Shown in pieces: positions 42,489 to 54,081 of a stretch of DNA of 64,000 nt. This DNA is from Phycisphaerales bacterium. Its GTDB lineage: Bacteria > Planctomycetota > Phycisphaerae > UBA1845 > Fen-1342. Position 1 is the first letter of the stretch; the number at the start of each line of letters is the position of its first letter. The position numbers and the translations under genes were made by a program. Location of the stretch: NCBI GenBank assembly GCA_016710275.1, contig JADJXS010000001.1, positions 2,666,001-2,730,000 on the forward strand. The letters are read 5' to 3'. The notes beneath the pieces were generated by a model. It worked only from the letters and a program-made list of their open reading frames with translations. It had not been told where the DNA came from and searched no databases.

Positions 42489-42923
42489 ATGTTGACAATC
42501 TGCGGAAAGGGACTGGGGCAGCGTCGGCCATTGTTCGAGGACTTCTCGATCCCGCCGCCGGCTGAGGTTGGGGAGGGCGGCCCCATCACGCTGCGAGACC
42601 TCATTGCGCACATCGTCCGGATCGAGGTCGCCGCATTCGAGGAACGCCGGCACGCGCGGCGCATCGACCGGGTGCTCTCGACGGCCCAGATCGAGCGCGA
42701 GGCCGCGCGCGGCAGGATCAGCCCGGAAGGGCAAGACCCGCGGCGGCCGCCGGCGGCAGTGGACGTGGAAACGGCGATAGCGACGGCGCTGGAGGCGTTT
42801 GCCGACGGACTCTACCTTGTCATCATCGACGACCTGGAGTACCGCGAGCTGGGCGCCATCGTGTGCGTGGGGCCCGATAGCCGCATCACTTTCGTGCGCC
42901 TGACGTTTCTGGCAGGGGCTTGA
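42489..42923 (+). CDS. Small conserved-looking partner of the DUF4132 protein
   Basis: 144 residues from ATG 42489; the open frame extends left to 42261 but the upstream codons look non-genic. Clear blocks are FEDFSIPPPAEVGEGGPITL, RDLIAHIVRIEVAAFEER and FADGLYLVIIDDLEYRELGA, ending SRITFVRLTFLAGA. It is soluble and acidic, alpha/beta in pattern. No characterised family is known to me. Its stop lies 2 bp before the next ATG (a TTG at 42920 would overlap it), so the two genes form one translational unit and their products probably interact. Confidence 0.6.
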   Translation: MLTICGKGLGQRRPLFEDFSIPPPAEVGEGGPITLRDLIAHIVRIEVAAFEERRHARRIDRVLSTAQIEREAARGRISPEGQDPRRPPAAVDVETAIATALEAFADGLYLVIIDDLEYRELGAIVCVGPDSRITFVRLTFLAGA

Positions 42924-42925
42924 GC

Positions 42926-45900
42926 ATGCCGGACACCGACGACCTCATCAGGCAGGTCTTTAAGAGGCGAAAGCTGCGACCGTGGGTCGAAGCCCGGGTG
43001 GAGGGCCTGCAAGAGCTGCCGGACCGGATTCGCTCGATCGGTTGCCTGCTCCTTGGATTCTCGGAGAAGAGTCGCAGTCTCGTCGGCAGTGACGTTGCGC
43101 AGCGGATGCAGGAGCACGGCCTGAAGCAGTTGATGCTGCTTCCCGAGGACGCGCTACTGAGCCTGGGGCGCGCACTTCATCCGCGATTTCCCGACGTGTT
43201 CGAAGCGGCGTGGAACCTGCACGAGAGACTGCCGATCCAGCGCTGCTGGACGCGCCGCCCGCCGTTTCGTGCTCCGGATCGCCCCGATCTGCACCGCCGT
43301 CGGCGGGCTGAGTTTCTGATGTCATTGGCGCAGGTTCTGGGGGGGCACGAGGAGGACCTGCCGTGGCTGGCCGTTCATGCGCCGTATGTCGCTCCCTACC
43401 GGGGCGCGACGGAGATCGGCCTGCTGCTGGCGGCTGCAATCGATTGCGGCGGTCCGCGGGCCGATGAGATCCGCGACCTTCTGCGCGCCAGCGCTGAAGG
43501 GCGACACGAAATCGGCCAGATGGGCCTACACGTGACGTCGGCGCACCTGTGCAGCGCGGACCGGGGCAGTTGGGAGTACATCGAGAGGCTGCTGCTGGCG
43601 GCGCAGCGGCAGGAGGGGCTGCGGCAGGCGATCCTGGAGTCAGTCGATCTCGCGCATCCGGATGCGTTTCGCCACATGCTGCGCGTCATTCTGGACAATC
43701 GCCTGGTGCGATTCAGCGCGACGGTTCGGGCCGCTGACGTGTGGCTCGGGCTGAGGCTTGACTCGCAGAGCGCGGGCTACGTGCACGATACGCTGGAAAC
43801 GGTCGCGAAGTATCTCGACGACGAGAAGCTCCGGGCCAAAGCGGTGGGAGGAAATGATCCCGAGAAGGCGTTCTTCGCGCTCTGGTCAATCGGCTTTCAT
43901 GACGGCCCCGCGGCCGTCAGGCACGCGGCGACCCTCTTGAAGCACAAAAAGCCGGACATGCGCTTCATGGGGGTGCACATGCTCGGCATGCTCGGCCTGC
44001 GCGAAGCCTACGAGCCGCTGCTGGGTGCGATCGAGGATTCGGACTTGCGCGTCGCCGCATATGCCGCCACCGCCGCCAAAGCCGAAATCGAGCTCCGTGT
44101 CCACGAGGAGGAAGCAGTCGAAGAGGAGTTCGATGAGGACGAGTCGCCGGCGCAGCGGCGGAGTCCGGCGTGGATCAGGAGGGTTCATCGCGCGACGCCG
44201 CCCGTGGATTCCGGGGGCTTTTTCGAGAAGCTTGCCCGGCTGCATGCGCGACTGCCCGCCAGGTCGCAGGCTCTCAAACCGCTGGTCTGGCCGTGGCTGA
44301 CCGTCGACGTCGTGCGACAGACGGCGGCGGATGCGATGATCGTCGCCCGCGGCGACCGGCCGCCCGCCGCACTGCTGCCATACCTGCACGACATGTCGGC
44401 CCAAAGCCGGGAGTGGGTTGCGGAGATTCTCGGCCTGCAGCCGCAGATCGACGCCGAGTCGCGTCGAACGCTGCTGGAGCTCGTCGGCGATGCGGCCGGC
44501 AAAGTACGCGAAGCCGCCGTGAGTTCGATGACCCGGCTGAAGATCGCGGACGAGGACACCGCCGCGCTGGAGCCGTTCCTGAACCGCAAGGCAGGCGACC
44601 TGCGCCGCGGCGTGCTGGCACTGATCCTGTCGACGTCGGACACCGCCGTGCTGGCGTCGGCGACGCGGCTGGTGGCGTCGAAGGCGGCGCCGATGCGATT
44701 GGCCGGACTGGACCTGCTGTCGCAGATGCTCGAGAAGCGGCGCTGCGTCGATCGCGTGCGGGAGATCGCCGCGGGGTATCGCAGGGGGCGGACAAAGCCG
44801 GATCGCGATGAGCAGCTGTACCTGGAGAAATTGCTCGACGCGGAGCCGGAGACTCACTCGCTCCAGGACGCGCTGGGGCTGATGGACCCGTCGAAGCGCA
44901 CTCCGCCGTCTGCGCCGAGAAAGCTGGACGTGGCGCTCCTCTCGCCGGCGGCACAGCAGTTGATCAACCTGCTGGACGCCGCCGTACACGAACACCGGCA
45001 GGAGCCGGTGACTGTGCGTGCCGCGGGCGAGCCTGAACCGTTGGGCTCGATTCGTTATTGGTTTCCTGTGCCGCTTGAAGCAGACGCGGAGGGCGGCGGC
45101 TGGAAGAAGCGGCCGATCGACGCCTTGCCCTTGAAGGACGTCTGGCTCGGCGTGTGGGAACAGCGACCGGCCGCTGCCCGTGACGCTGACGGACTCGAAA
45201 CGGCGCGGGCATTGTTGATGTGTACCCTGGCGGAGGCAGCGGAGTCGCGTGGCGTCGCGAGCTGGCAGGCAAAAGTGGTGAAGGCGCTTTTCGGAAAACT
45301 CGAGGCAGCGCGGTACCCAACGGTGGTTGAGGGCGTCCTGAAGTGGCTGCTTGCTCTGGAGGCGCATGCCGCGCTGGCCACGTTCTATCTGGATGCATTC
45401 GAGGAGCTTCTGGCCGTGACTTCGCCTGAAGAGCTGGCGGTGGATTCGGCGTGGAACTACGTGCACTCCCGCGGCCTGATTCTTGGAACTCAGGGGTTGG
45501 TTACCCATGTGCGACGCCAGGCACAGTTCGAGAAGCGGTGGACCACCGACCATCAGCGCCGCTGGTTCGGATTGCTGCGCTGGCTGGAAGAGCCGGGAGC
45601 AGCCACTCCTCGCGACCGGATGGACTGGACGGACATGCAGGAATCGTTCGAGGCGGGCGTCGCCAACGAGCATGACCTGATCGATTCCCTTCTGGGGCCA
45701 CGCCCGGATTCCGGGCCGCTTCTATCCTCGACGAACTTTTATGCCCTGGGCTCTGCGACGAGGGAGCTTCGCCGCGGCACGCTCTCGCCGCGCACCTCCG
45801 CGGTCGTGCGCCGCGTGGTTGATCGCATCCTGGATGTCGAACTGGCCCGCGGCGAGAGTGCAACGCCGTGCAGCTCCGCCGCCCTGCATCTGGAGGGTCC

Positions 45901-47947
45901 GGGCGGGCTTGACCTGTTGATGCGTGTGCTTGCCGCCATTGGCCGCGATCCGAAGCTCCAGCGCAACCATTCCTGGGGCGAGAAGAACCTGAACAAATCG
46001 ACGGTCTTCAGCCACCTGCTGCGATCGACGGAGCCGGGGGCCGACGATACGCCGGCCCGATTCGCGGACGCCGCGAAGGCCGCTGAACTGGACGAAGATC
46101 TGCTGCTTGCGGTCGCCCTGTACGCCCCGCAGTGGGCGCCGCACGTGGGGGCGACGGTGGGCTGGGAGTTGTTCGCGGAAGCGGTCTGGTGGCTCCACGC
46201 GCACACGAAGGACAGCAAATGGTGCGTTGATCGCCACATCCGCGACGGCTGGAACGCCGAGATCCGCAAGTTGACACCGCTCACGCTGGAAGACCTCGTC
46301 GAGGGCGCGGTGGATGTGAAGTGGTTCGAGCGTGTCTACGGGGCGCTCGGCGCGAAGCGCTGGGCTCGGCTGGACGAATTCGCAAAGTACGCAAGCAGCA
46401 GCGCGGGCCATAAGCGCGCCCAACTGTTCGCGCAGGCCATGCTGGGCCGTCTGAAGAAGGCCGACCTGATCAAGGAGATCGAGTCGAAGCGCAAGCAGGA
46501 CGCCGTGCGAGCGCTGGGCCTGCTGCCGCTGGACAAGGGGTCCGAGAAGTCTGACGTGCTGGCGCGCTACAAGGTGCTGCAGGAGTTTGTCCGCACCTGT
46601 CGTCAATTCGGCTCGCAGCGTCAGGCGTCGGAGAAGCTCGCAGCGCGAATCGGACAGGAGAATCTGGCGCGCACCGCCGGATACGCCGATCCGATTCGCC
46701 TGCAATGGGCAATGGAATCACTGGCGACGGCCGACCTGTCGCAAGGGCCGGTGACCGTAAAAGTGAAGGACGTCCGTGTGCAGTTGGCGATCAACGCCGA
46801 CGGCCTGCCGGAGATGTCGATCGCGCGCGGCGAGAAGGTGCTCCAGTCCATCCCGCCGGAGGCGAAGAAGAGCCCCGCCGTGCAGGCGCTTGGCGAGCGC
46901 AAGACCGAGCTGCGCCGCTCGGCCAGCCGCATGCGCCAGTCGCTGGAGCTGGCCATGTGCCGCGGCGACCGCTTCGGCGGCGACGAGCTTGGGGAACTGC
47001 TCGGCAACGTCATCCTGCGACCGATGCTGGAGCGTCTGGTCTTTGTCGGCGAAGGGCTGATCGGTTATCCGGTCGACGGCGGCCGCGGGTTGCGCGACTG
47101 TGCGGGGAAGAGAGAGCCGATCAAGAAGTCGGAGTCGCTGCGGCTGGCACACCCGGTGGACCTGCTGGCCACGCGGCAGTGGAGCCGCTGGCAGCGCGAG
47201 TGCTTCGGCGCGGAGCGCATCCAGCCATTCAAGCAGGTCTTTCGCGAGTTGTACCTGTTGACGGAGCAGGAGAAGAGCGATGCCACGTTCAGCCGGCGAT
47301 ATGCCGGTCAACAGGTGAACCCGCGGCAGGCACTGGCGCTGCTCGGATCGCGCGGCTGGGTGACTGCGCCCGAGGTGGGCGTGTTTCGCTCGTTCCACGA
47401 CGAAAAGCTGGTGGGCTGGATCGAGTTCATGGAGCCGTTCTACACGCCCGCCGAGGTGGAAGGACTGACGCTGGAGGTGGTGCGGTTCGCCCGGCGCGGC
47501 GCCGACGAGCCGATGCGCCTCGCCGATGTGCCGCCGCGGCTCCTGAGCGAGACGCTGCGCGATGTGGACCTGATCGTCAGCGTGGCCCATCGCGGAGGCG
47601 TCGATCCGGAGGCGTCCGCCAGCACGGTGGAGCTGCGTTCGTCGCTGCTGCGGGAGACCATCCGGCTTCTCAAGCTTGGCAACGTGAAGATCAGCGAGCC
47701 GCACGTCCACATCTCCGGATCGCGCGCGGAGTACAGTGTGCATCTGGGAAGCGCCACCACCCACATGCTCCCCGGCGGCGCCCTGTTCATCGTGCCCGTG
47801 CACAGCCAGCACCGCGGACGGATTTTCCTCCCATTCGCGGACGACGATCCGAAAACGGCGGAGATCTTGAGCAAGGTGTTGCTGCTGGCCCGCGATCAGG
47901 AGATTCAGGATCCGAATCTGCTCGACCAGATCCGCGCACGGGGATAG
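42926..47947 (+). CDS. Giant HEAT-repeat DUF4132/DUF5724-type protein
   Basis: 1,673 residues from ATG 42926 (or 1,675 from TTG 42920). The N-terminal ~650 residues are helical with HEAT-like units (AVRHAATLLKHKKPDMRFMG, REAYEPLLGAIEDSDLRVAA, REWVAEILGLQPQIDAESRR). The middle (PLDKGSEKSDVLARYKVLQE, QFGSQRQASEKLAARIGQEN) matches DUF5724. The C-terminal part (ALGERKTELRRSASRMRQSL, RPMLERLVFVGEGLIGYPVD, FKQVFRELYLLTEQEK, WIEFMEPFYTPAEVEG) matches DUF4132, known from E. coli MolR/YehI-type proteins of unresolved function. No catalytic motif is evident. It is not truncated despite lying between RHS and IS remnants. Confidence 0.75.
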   Translation: MPDTDDLIRQVFKRRKLRPWVEARVEGLQELPDRIRSIGCLLLGFSEKSRSLVGSDVAQRMQEHGLKQLMLLPEDALLSLGRALHPRFPDVFEAAWNLHERLPIQRCWTRRPPFRAPDRPDLHRRRRAEFLMSLAQVLGGHEEDLPWLAVHAPYVAPYRGATEIGLLLAAAIDCGGPRADEIRDLLRASAEGRHEIGQMGLHVTSAHLCSADRGSWEYIERLLLAAQRQEGLRQAILESVDLAHPDAFRHMLRVILDNRLVRFSATVRAADVWLGLRLDSQSAGYVHDTLETVAKYLDDEKLRAKAVGGNDPEKAFFALWSIGFHDGPAAVRHAATLLKHKKPDMRFMGVHMLGMLGLREAYEPLLGAIEDSDLRVAAYAATAAKAEIELRVHEEEAVEEEFDEDESPAQRRSPAWIRRVHRATPPVDSGGFFEKLARLHARLPARSQALKPLVWPWLTVDVVRQTAADAMIVARGDRPPAALLPYLHDMSAQSREWVAEILGLQPQIDAESRRTLLELVGDAAGKVREAAVSSMTRLKIADEDTAALEPFLNRKAGDLRRGVLALILSTSDTAVLASATRLVASKAAPMRLAGLDLLSQMLEKRRCVDRVREIAAGYRRGRTKPDRDEQLYLEKLLDAEPETHSLQDALGLMDPSKRTPPSAPRKLDVALLSPAAQQLINLLDAAVHEHRQEPVTVRAAGEPEPLGSIRYWFPVPLEADAEGGGWKKRPIDALPLKDVWLGVWEQRPAAARDADGLETARALLMCTLAEAAESRGVASWQAKVVKALFGKLEAARYPTVVEGVLKWLLALEAHAALATFYLDAFEELLAVTSPEELAVDSAWNYVHSRGLILGTQGLVTHVRRQAQFEKRWTTDHQRRWFGLLRWLEEPGAATPRDRMDWTDMQESFEAGVANEHDLIDSLLGPRPDSGPLLSSTNFYALGSATRELRRGTLSPRTSAVVRRVVDRILDVELARGESATPCSSAALHLEGPGGLDLLMRVLAAIGRDPKLQRNHSWGEKNLNKSTVFSHLLRSTEPGADDTPARFADAAKAAELDEDLLLAVALYAPQWAPHVGATVGWELFAEAVWWLHAHTKDSKWCVDRHIRDGWNAEIRKLTPLTLEDLVEGAVDVKWFERVYGALGAKRWARLDEFAKYASSSAGHKRAQLFAQAMLGRLKKADLIKEIESKRKQDAVRALGLLPLDKGSEKSDVLARYKVLQEFVRTCRQFGSQRQASEKLAARIGQENLARTAGYADPIRLQWAMESLATADLSQGPVTVKVKDVRVQLAINADGLPEMSIARGEKVLQSIPPEAKKSPAVQALGERKTELRRSASRMRQSLELAMCRGDRFGGDELGELLGNVILRPMLERLVFVGEGLIGYPVDGGRGLRDCAGKREPIKKSESLRLAHPVDLLATRQWSRWQRECFGAERIQPFKQVFRELYLLTEQEKSDATFSRRYAGQQVNPRQALALLGSRGWVTAPEVGVFRSFHDEKLVGWIEFMEPFYTPAEVEGLTLEVVRFARRGADEPMRLADVPPRLLSETLRDVDLIVSVAHRGGVDPEASASTVELRSSLLRETIRLLKLGNVKISEPHVHISGSRAEYSVHLGSATTHMLPGGALFIVPVHSQHRGRIFLPFADDDPKTAEILSKVLLLARDQEIQDPNLLDQIRARG

Positions 47948-48176
47948 CGGGCTTTTCTGCCGAGTCGGGCGGGCACATTTCGGAATATGGGCCGCGGTGC
48001 GCGCGCCGATGCTTGCGAGTGGCACAGCGGGCGTGGCGATGCCAGCCCCGGAAGCGGTCGCGTTGAGTGAAACTATGAAGCGGAGGTCGGGCCGGCGGCT
48101 GCACGGTTCCTGAACTCGTGGTAAACCAGCGTTTCGTGTTTGAGTCGAATCGTTGGCTTCCACACAGGAGAAGACC

Positions 48177-48560
48177 GTGAAGAAGTTCGTCGGCGTCGAC
48201 CTCCACAAGCAGCGTATCGTGGTCTGCGTTGTGAACCAGCTGCGGCAAGTGCTCACATCGGCCCGTTTCACCCATGCCGAGTCGAACAAGCTGGCGGCCT
48301 GGTTGAAGCGCGCTCGGCTCATTCGACCTGGTGCTCGAAGCGACCGCCGGCTACGAGTGGTTCGTGAAGCTGGTCGAGCCGCTGGCTGGGCGTGTGCTGC
48401 TCGCTCATCCACGCAAAATGCGGATCATCGCCGAGAGCACGCGCAAGAGCGACAAGGTGGACGCCCGCGTGCTGGCGGAGTTCCTGGCGCTGGACATGAT
48501 TCCGCCGGCGCACCGACCGACGCCGCGGCAGCGGGCGCACCGCAAGCTGGTGCGGCGGCG
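48177..48560 (+). pseudogene. IS110-family transposase, N-terminal remnant
   Basis: A GTG at 48177 with an AGGAG site starts KKFVGVDLHKQRIVVCVVNQ, the RuvC-like DEDD domain of IS110 transposases. The frame shifts near 48312, and FDLVLEATAGYEWFVKLVEP then DKVDARVLAEFLALDMIPPA follow in the other frame. Sequence similarity ends near 48560. The C-terminal Tnp20 domain with its catalytic Ser is missing. Confidence 0.85.
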
Positions 48561-49003
48561 GGTCTGCGTGCGTGGCGCGGATGCGCAGAACGAAACGAAT
48601 GCGAAGCGTTTGGTGTTGAGGAGCGGCGACGTGACGAACCGGCGGACGACCCCGCGGCATGGCAGGAGCGCGTTCCCAATCGCGCGCTCGGCAGGGTGAA
48701 TGGCGGCGTCCGTCTTGTATTTTTCATGAGACGTCCGCTCCGGCGGATGATCTCGAATAGATGCCTGAGCGTCACGCGTCACGCCGCCCCCGCTCGTCAA
48801 CATCTCCGAGGGAGGCCCTCCCTCGGCCTCGGGCTCTGGGCCTGTGCGGAAGAGAGTCAGCCCCAACGTCGCGACGCCGGCTGAGATGGGACAGATCGAC
48901 CGACGCCGACGGCGACGGGCCTGACGGAAGAATCTTCCAAACAGAACCGCAGCCGCCCCTTGACACCGTTCGCTTCATAGATGCCATGTCTAGCCTTGGG
49001 TGC

Positions 49004-49029
49004 CATGCCGACGGCTTTGCGTCGGCATG
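49004..49029. repeat. REP-like palindrome, left member of an inverted pair
   Basis: CATGCCGACGGC...GTCGGCATG is a 26-bp imperfect palindrome. Its exact inverse is at 49587-49612, and similarity extends a further ~8 bp outward (TTGGG(T/C)GC). The two copies bracket the repeat block. Confidence 0.8.
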
Positions 49030-49074
49030 TCTTGTCCGGGGATGAGTCGGCGACGGGAGAGGAGAGTCGAGAGT

Positions 49075-49335
49075 TCAAGCCCCGGAGGGGCGCTGGGCTG
49101 TAGCCACGGGTGGAGTTGCCGCGCAGCGGCGACGGAACCCGTGGATCCGGGGGTGCAGGAATTCAAGCCCCGGAGGGGCGCTGGAAGCGCACGTCGAGCC
49201 TGGTGACGTGCAGCACTTCCTCTGCCCCTGCGGGGCAGGCGCGCTGCGCCGACGGGTTCCACGGGTTGCGCTTCGCCCGGCTGGCGCCGGGCGGCGCTCC
49301 ACCCGTGGCTACAGCCCGCCGCCCCTCCGGGGCGA
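49075..49335. repeat. Composite inverted-repeat element
   Basis: Two direct copies of TCAAGCCCCGGAGGGGCGCT (from about 49075 and 49164) and an inverted partner CGCCCCTCCGGGGCG (~49320) frame this element. A perfect 21-bp inverted repeat, beginning GGGCTGTAGCCACGGGTGG, sits at 49095-49115 and 49297-49317. Transcribed, it could fold into a long branched hairpin. Confidence 0.8.
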
Positions 49336-49365
49336 AGAGCGCTAATGCGCCCGTGTCGTGCGGTC

Positions 49366-49557
49366 AATGATGGTGCGTTCGGGCCGGTCAACGATGGTGC
49401 GTTCGGGCCGGTCGACGATGGTGCGTTCGGGGGTGTCAATGATGGCGGGTTCGGGGGTGTCAATGATGGCGGGTTCGGGCGTGACAATGATGGCGCGTTC
49501 GGGCGTGACAATGATGGCGCGTTCGGGCCCTTCCACAATGGTGCGGAAGGCCCCGGC
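49366..49557 (+). repeat. 24-bp tandem repeat, eight copies
   Basis: Eight head-to-tail units of 24 bp with core AA(T/C)GATGG(T/C)GCGTTCGGG and a variable last third (CCGGTC, GGTGTC, CGTGAC). Neighbouring units share variants, which indicates growth by slippage. The period keeps frames open on both strands, one giving an NDGAFGPV-like octapeptide, but I see no start signal. Confidence 0.88.
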
Positions 49558-49586
49558 AAGGATCGTGCGCCCTGACGGGCGAAGAG

Positions 49587-49612
49587 CATGCCGACGCAAA
49601 GCCGTCGGCATG
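49587..49612. repeat. REP-like palindrome, right member of the inverted pair
   Basis: The exact inverse of 49004-49029 closes the repeat block. Confidence 0.8.
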
Positions 49613-49651
49613 GCGCCCAACGCGCAACATCCAGCACGCGACCGGCGAAAA

Positions 49652-49681
49652 CATGCTTACGCGGAGTACCGCGAAAGCATG
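49652..49681 (-). terminator. Hairpin behind clpB, possible terminator
   Basis: CATGCTT/AAGCATG and CGCGG/CCGCG arms with one mismatch and a 4-nt loop form a 30-nt hairpin. Read on the minus strand it lies about 50 bp after the clpB stop and is followed by TTTT. It may be a REP-like element acting as a terminator. Confidence 0.5.
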
Positions 49682-49732
49682 CCACCCGCCGAACACAACC
49701 TACGCGCTCTACGGCGCCGGCCCGGACAGAAC

Positions 49733-52366
<2,634 letters not shown>

Positions 52367-52661
52367 GGGGATGGACCTCCGTGGCGCGGTCCGCGCAACC
52401 CGGCGCAGCGCCCCGCCGGGTGAATTGCTGCACGAAGTGTGCCAGCGCCGATGGGGCTTCGGGACGCGGCCGATCGAGCGATCAGGGGCGGAATGAGGGC
52501 AGTTGCGCGTCGAGTTGCAGGCCCGCAGGCCGGGATGAGGCTGCCAGGTCGGCACACGCGGCAGGCAGTCGAGCGGCGTGGCCGTGCCCGCGGGCTTTGG
52601 CGCGGGCCGGGCGGCTGAGCGGGAACCGGTACGCGAGAGCGGCGGCGCGGTGCGGCGCGGC

Positions 52662-52667
52662 TATAAT
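52662..52667 (+). promoter_or_regulatory. -10 box upstream of nuoD
   Basis: A consensus TATAAT lies 100 bp before the nuoD ATG in the otherwise very GC-rich clpB-nuoD divergent spacer (400 bp). No clear -35 was found. The spacer holds no other gene. Confidence 0.55.
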
Positions 52668-52766
52668 CGCATCCTGCATGACGTCGCGATTCGTCACCGG
52701 CGGCGGGCCATTGATGGCGGCCCCGCTGCGGCGATTCCCGCGCGACGCACGAAAGGCGCAGTGCGA

Positions 52767-54023
52767 ATGACCTCGATGACCGACTGGCAGCCGGCGCAGC
52801 TCATCCAGGACACCGGCGACTCCGACCGCTGGACGCTCAACTTCGGCCCGCAGCACCCCGCCACGCACACCACGCTGCGGCTGCTGCTCGAACTCGACGG
52901 CGAGCGCGTCACCCGCTGCGTGCCGGACATCGGCTACCTGCACAGCGGATTCGAAAAGCTCGGCGAGCACCTGAACTACAACCAGTACGTCGTCGTCACC
53001 GACCGGATGAACTACATCTCGCCGATCGTGAACAACGTCGCCTGGCACCACGCCGTCGAAAAGCTCATGGGCATCGAGCTGACGCCGCGCTGCAAGGCGC
53101 TGCGCACCCTCGTGCAGGAGCTGGGCCGCATCCAGGATCACTTGCTGTGCGTCGGCGCCGCAGCGCTCGACCTGGGGGCGATCACCGCCTTCCTCTACGG
53201 CTTCAACGAGCGCGAGTTCATCTACGACCTGCTCGAGGAGCTATGCGGAGCGCGCTTCACGGTCAGCTACACGCGCGTCGGCGGCGTCATGCACGATGCG
53301 CAGCCCGCCTGGTTCGGAAAGGTGCTGCGCTTCATCCGCGACGACCTGCCGCCCGCCATCCGCGACATCGAAAACCTGCTGATGCGCAACCGCATCTTCG
53401 TCGAGCGCACCCGCGGCATCGGCGTGCTGTCGCACGATGAGGCGGTCAACTGGTCCGTCACCGGCCCCACCGCGCGCGCCTCGGGCGTGCGGCGCGACGT
53501 GCGCAAGGACGAGCCGTACCTCTGCTTCGCCGACAACTGGGACGGCCGCGGCGCCAAGGCCGTCGATTTCAAGGTGCCGATCAGCTATGGCGGGGACGTG
53601 CAGGCCCGGTTCATGGTGCGCGTCGAGGAGATGAAGCAGTCCGCCGCCATCATCGAGCAGGTCATCGCCGCGATGCCCGACGGCCCGGTCAACGTCGGCC
53701 CCGATTCGGCAGTCACGCTGCCCGACAAGCGCGAAATTTTCTTCTCGATCGAGGGGCTGATTCACCACTTCGAGAAGATCATGACCAACCGCGGACTGCG
53801 GCCGCCGATGGGCGAGGCCTACGGCTGCATCGAAAGCCCCACCGGTGAACTGGGCTTCTATCTCGCCAGCGACGGCGGCAACAGCGCCTATCGCGCTCGC
53901 TGCCGGCCGCCCTGCTACATCAACTACCAGGTCTTCCCGAAGCTCATCATCGGCCACCAGATCAGCGACGTGGTCGCGGTGCTGGGCAGCATGCACATCA
54001 TCGCCGCCGAGCTGGATCGCTGA
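52767..54023 (+). CDS. nuoD: NADH-quinone oxidoreductase subunit D
   Basis: 418 residues from ATG 52767; a GTG at 52761 and an ATG at 52776 are in frame. NuoD is the 49-kDa-type subunit of complex I, at the quinone-binding interface of the peripheral arm. The start LNFGPQHPATHTTLRLLLEL, GYLHSGFEKLGEHLNYNQYV, ELGRIQDHLLCVGAAALDLG, PTARASGVRRDVRKDEPY, and the end FPKLIIGHQISDVVAVLGSM are all conserved family blocks. The neighbours are clpB and rdgB; no other nuo gene is nearby, so it is separated from the remainder of the complex-I genes. Confidence 0.95.
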   Translation: MTSMTDWQPAQLIQDTGDSDRWTLNFGPQHPATHTTLRLLLELDGERVTRCVPDIGYLHSGFEKLGEHLNYNQYVVVTDRMNYISPIVNNVAWHHAVEKLMGIELTPRCKALRTLVQELGRIQDHLLCVGAAALDLGAITAFLYGFNEREFIYDLLEELCGARFTVSYTRVGGVMHDAQPAWFGKVLRFIRDDLPPAIRDIENLLMRNRIFVERTRGIGVLSHDEAVNWSVTGPTARASGVRRDVRKDEPYLCFADNWDGRGAKAVDFKVPISYGGDVQARFMVRVEEMKQSAAIIEQVIAAMPDGPVNVGPDSAVTLPDKREIFFSIEGLIHHFEKIMTNRGLRPPMGEAYGCIESPTGELGFYLASDGGNSAYRARCRPPCYINYQVFPKLIIGHQISDVVAVLGSMHIIAAELDR

Positions 54024-54081
54024 CCTGCGGCCCGCCGGCGTTTTTCGGCCAAGTCGCGGCCAGAGGCGGAGACACGCGCCC

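Larger units (their letters stand above)
48561..49732. other. Gene-free repeat-rich spacer
   Basis: No gene is supported. The first ~440 bp are unrecognised. The remainder is built from REP-like palindromes, a composite inverted repeat and a 24-bp tandem array, listed separately. Confidence 0.6.

Noticed and set aside
48561..48884. Continuation of the IS110 transposase
   Set aside because: No family block such as the C-terminal Ser motif appears after ~48560; sequence looks unrelated.
49366..49557. CRISPR array
   Set aside because: The units are contiguous 24-bp tandem repeats without unique spacers, and no cas genes are nearby.
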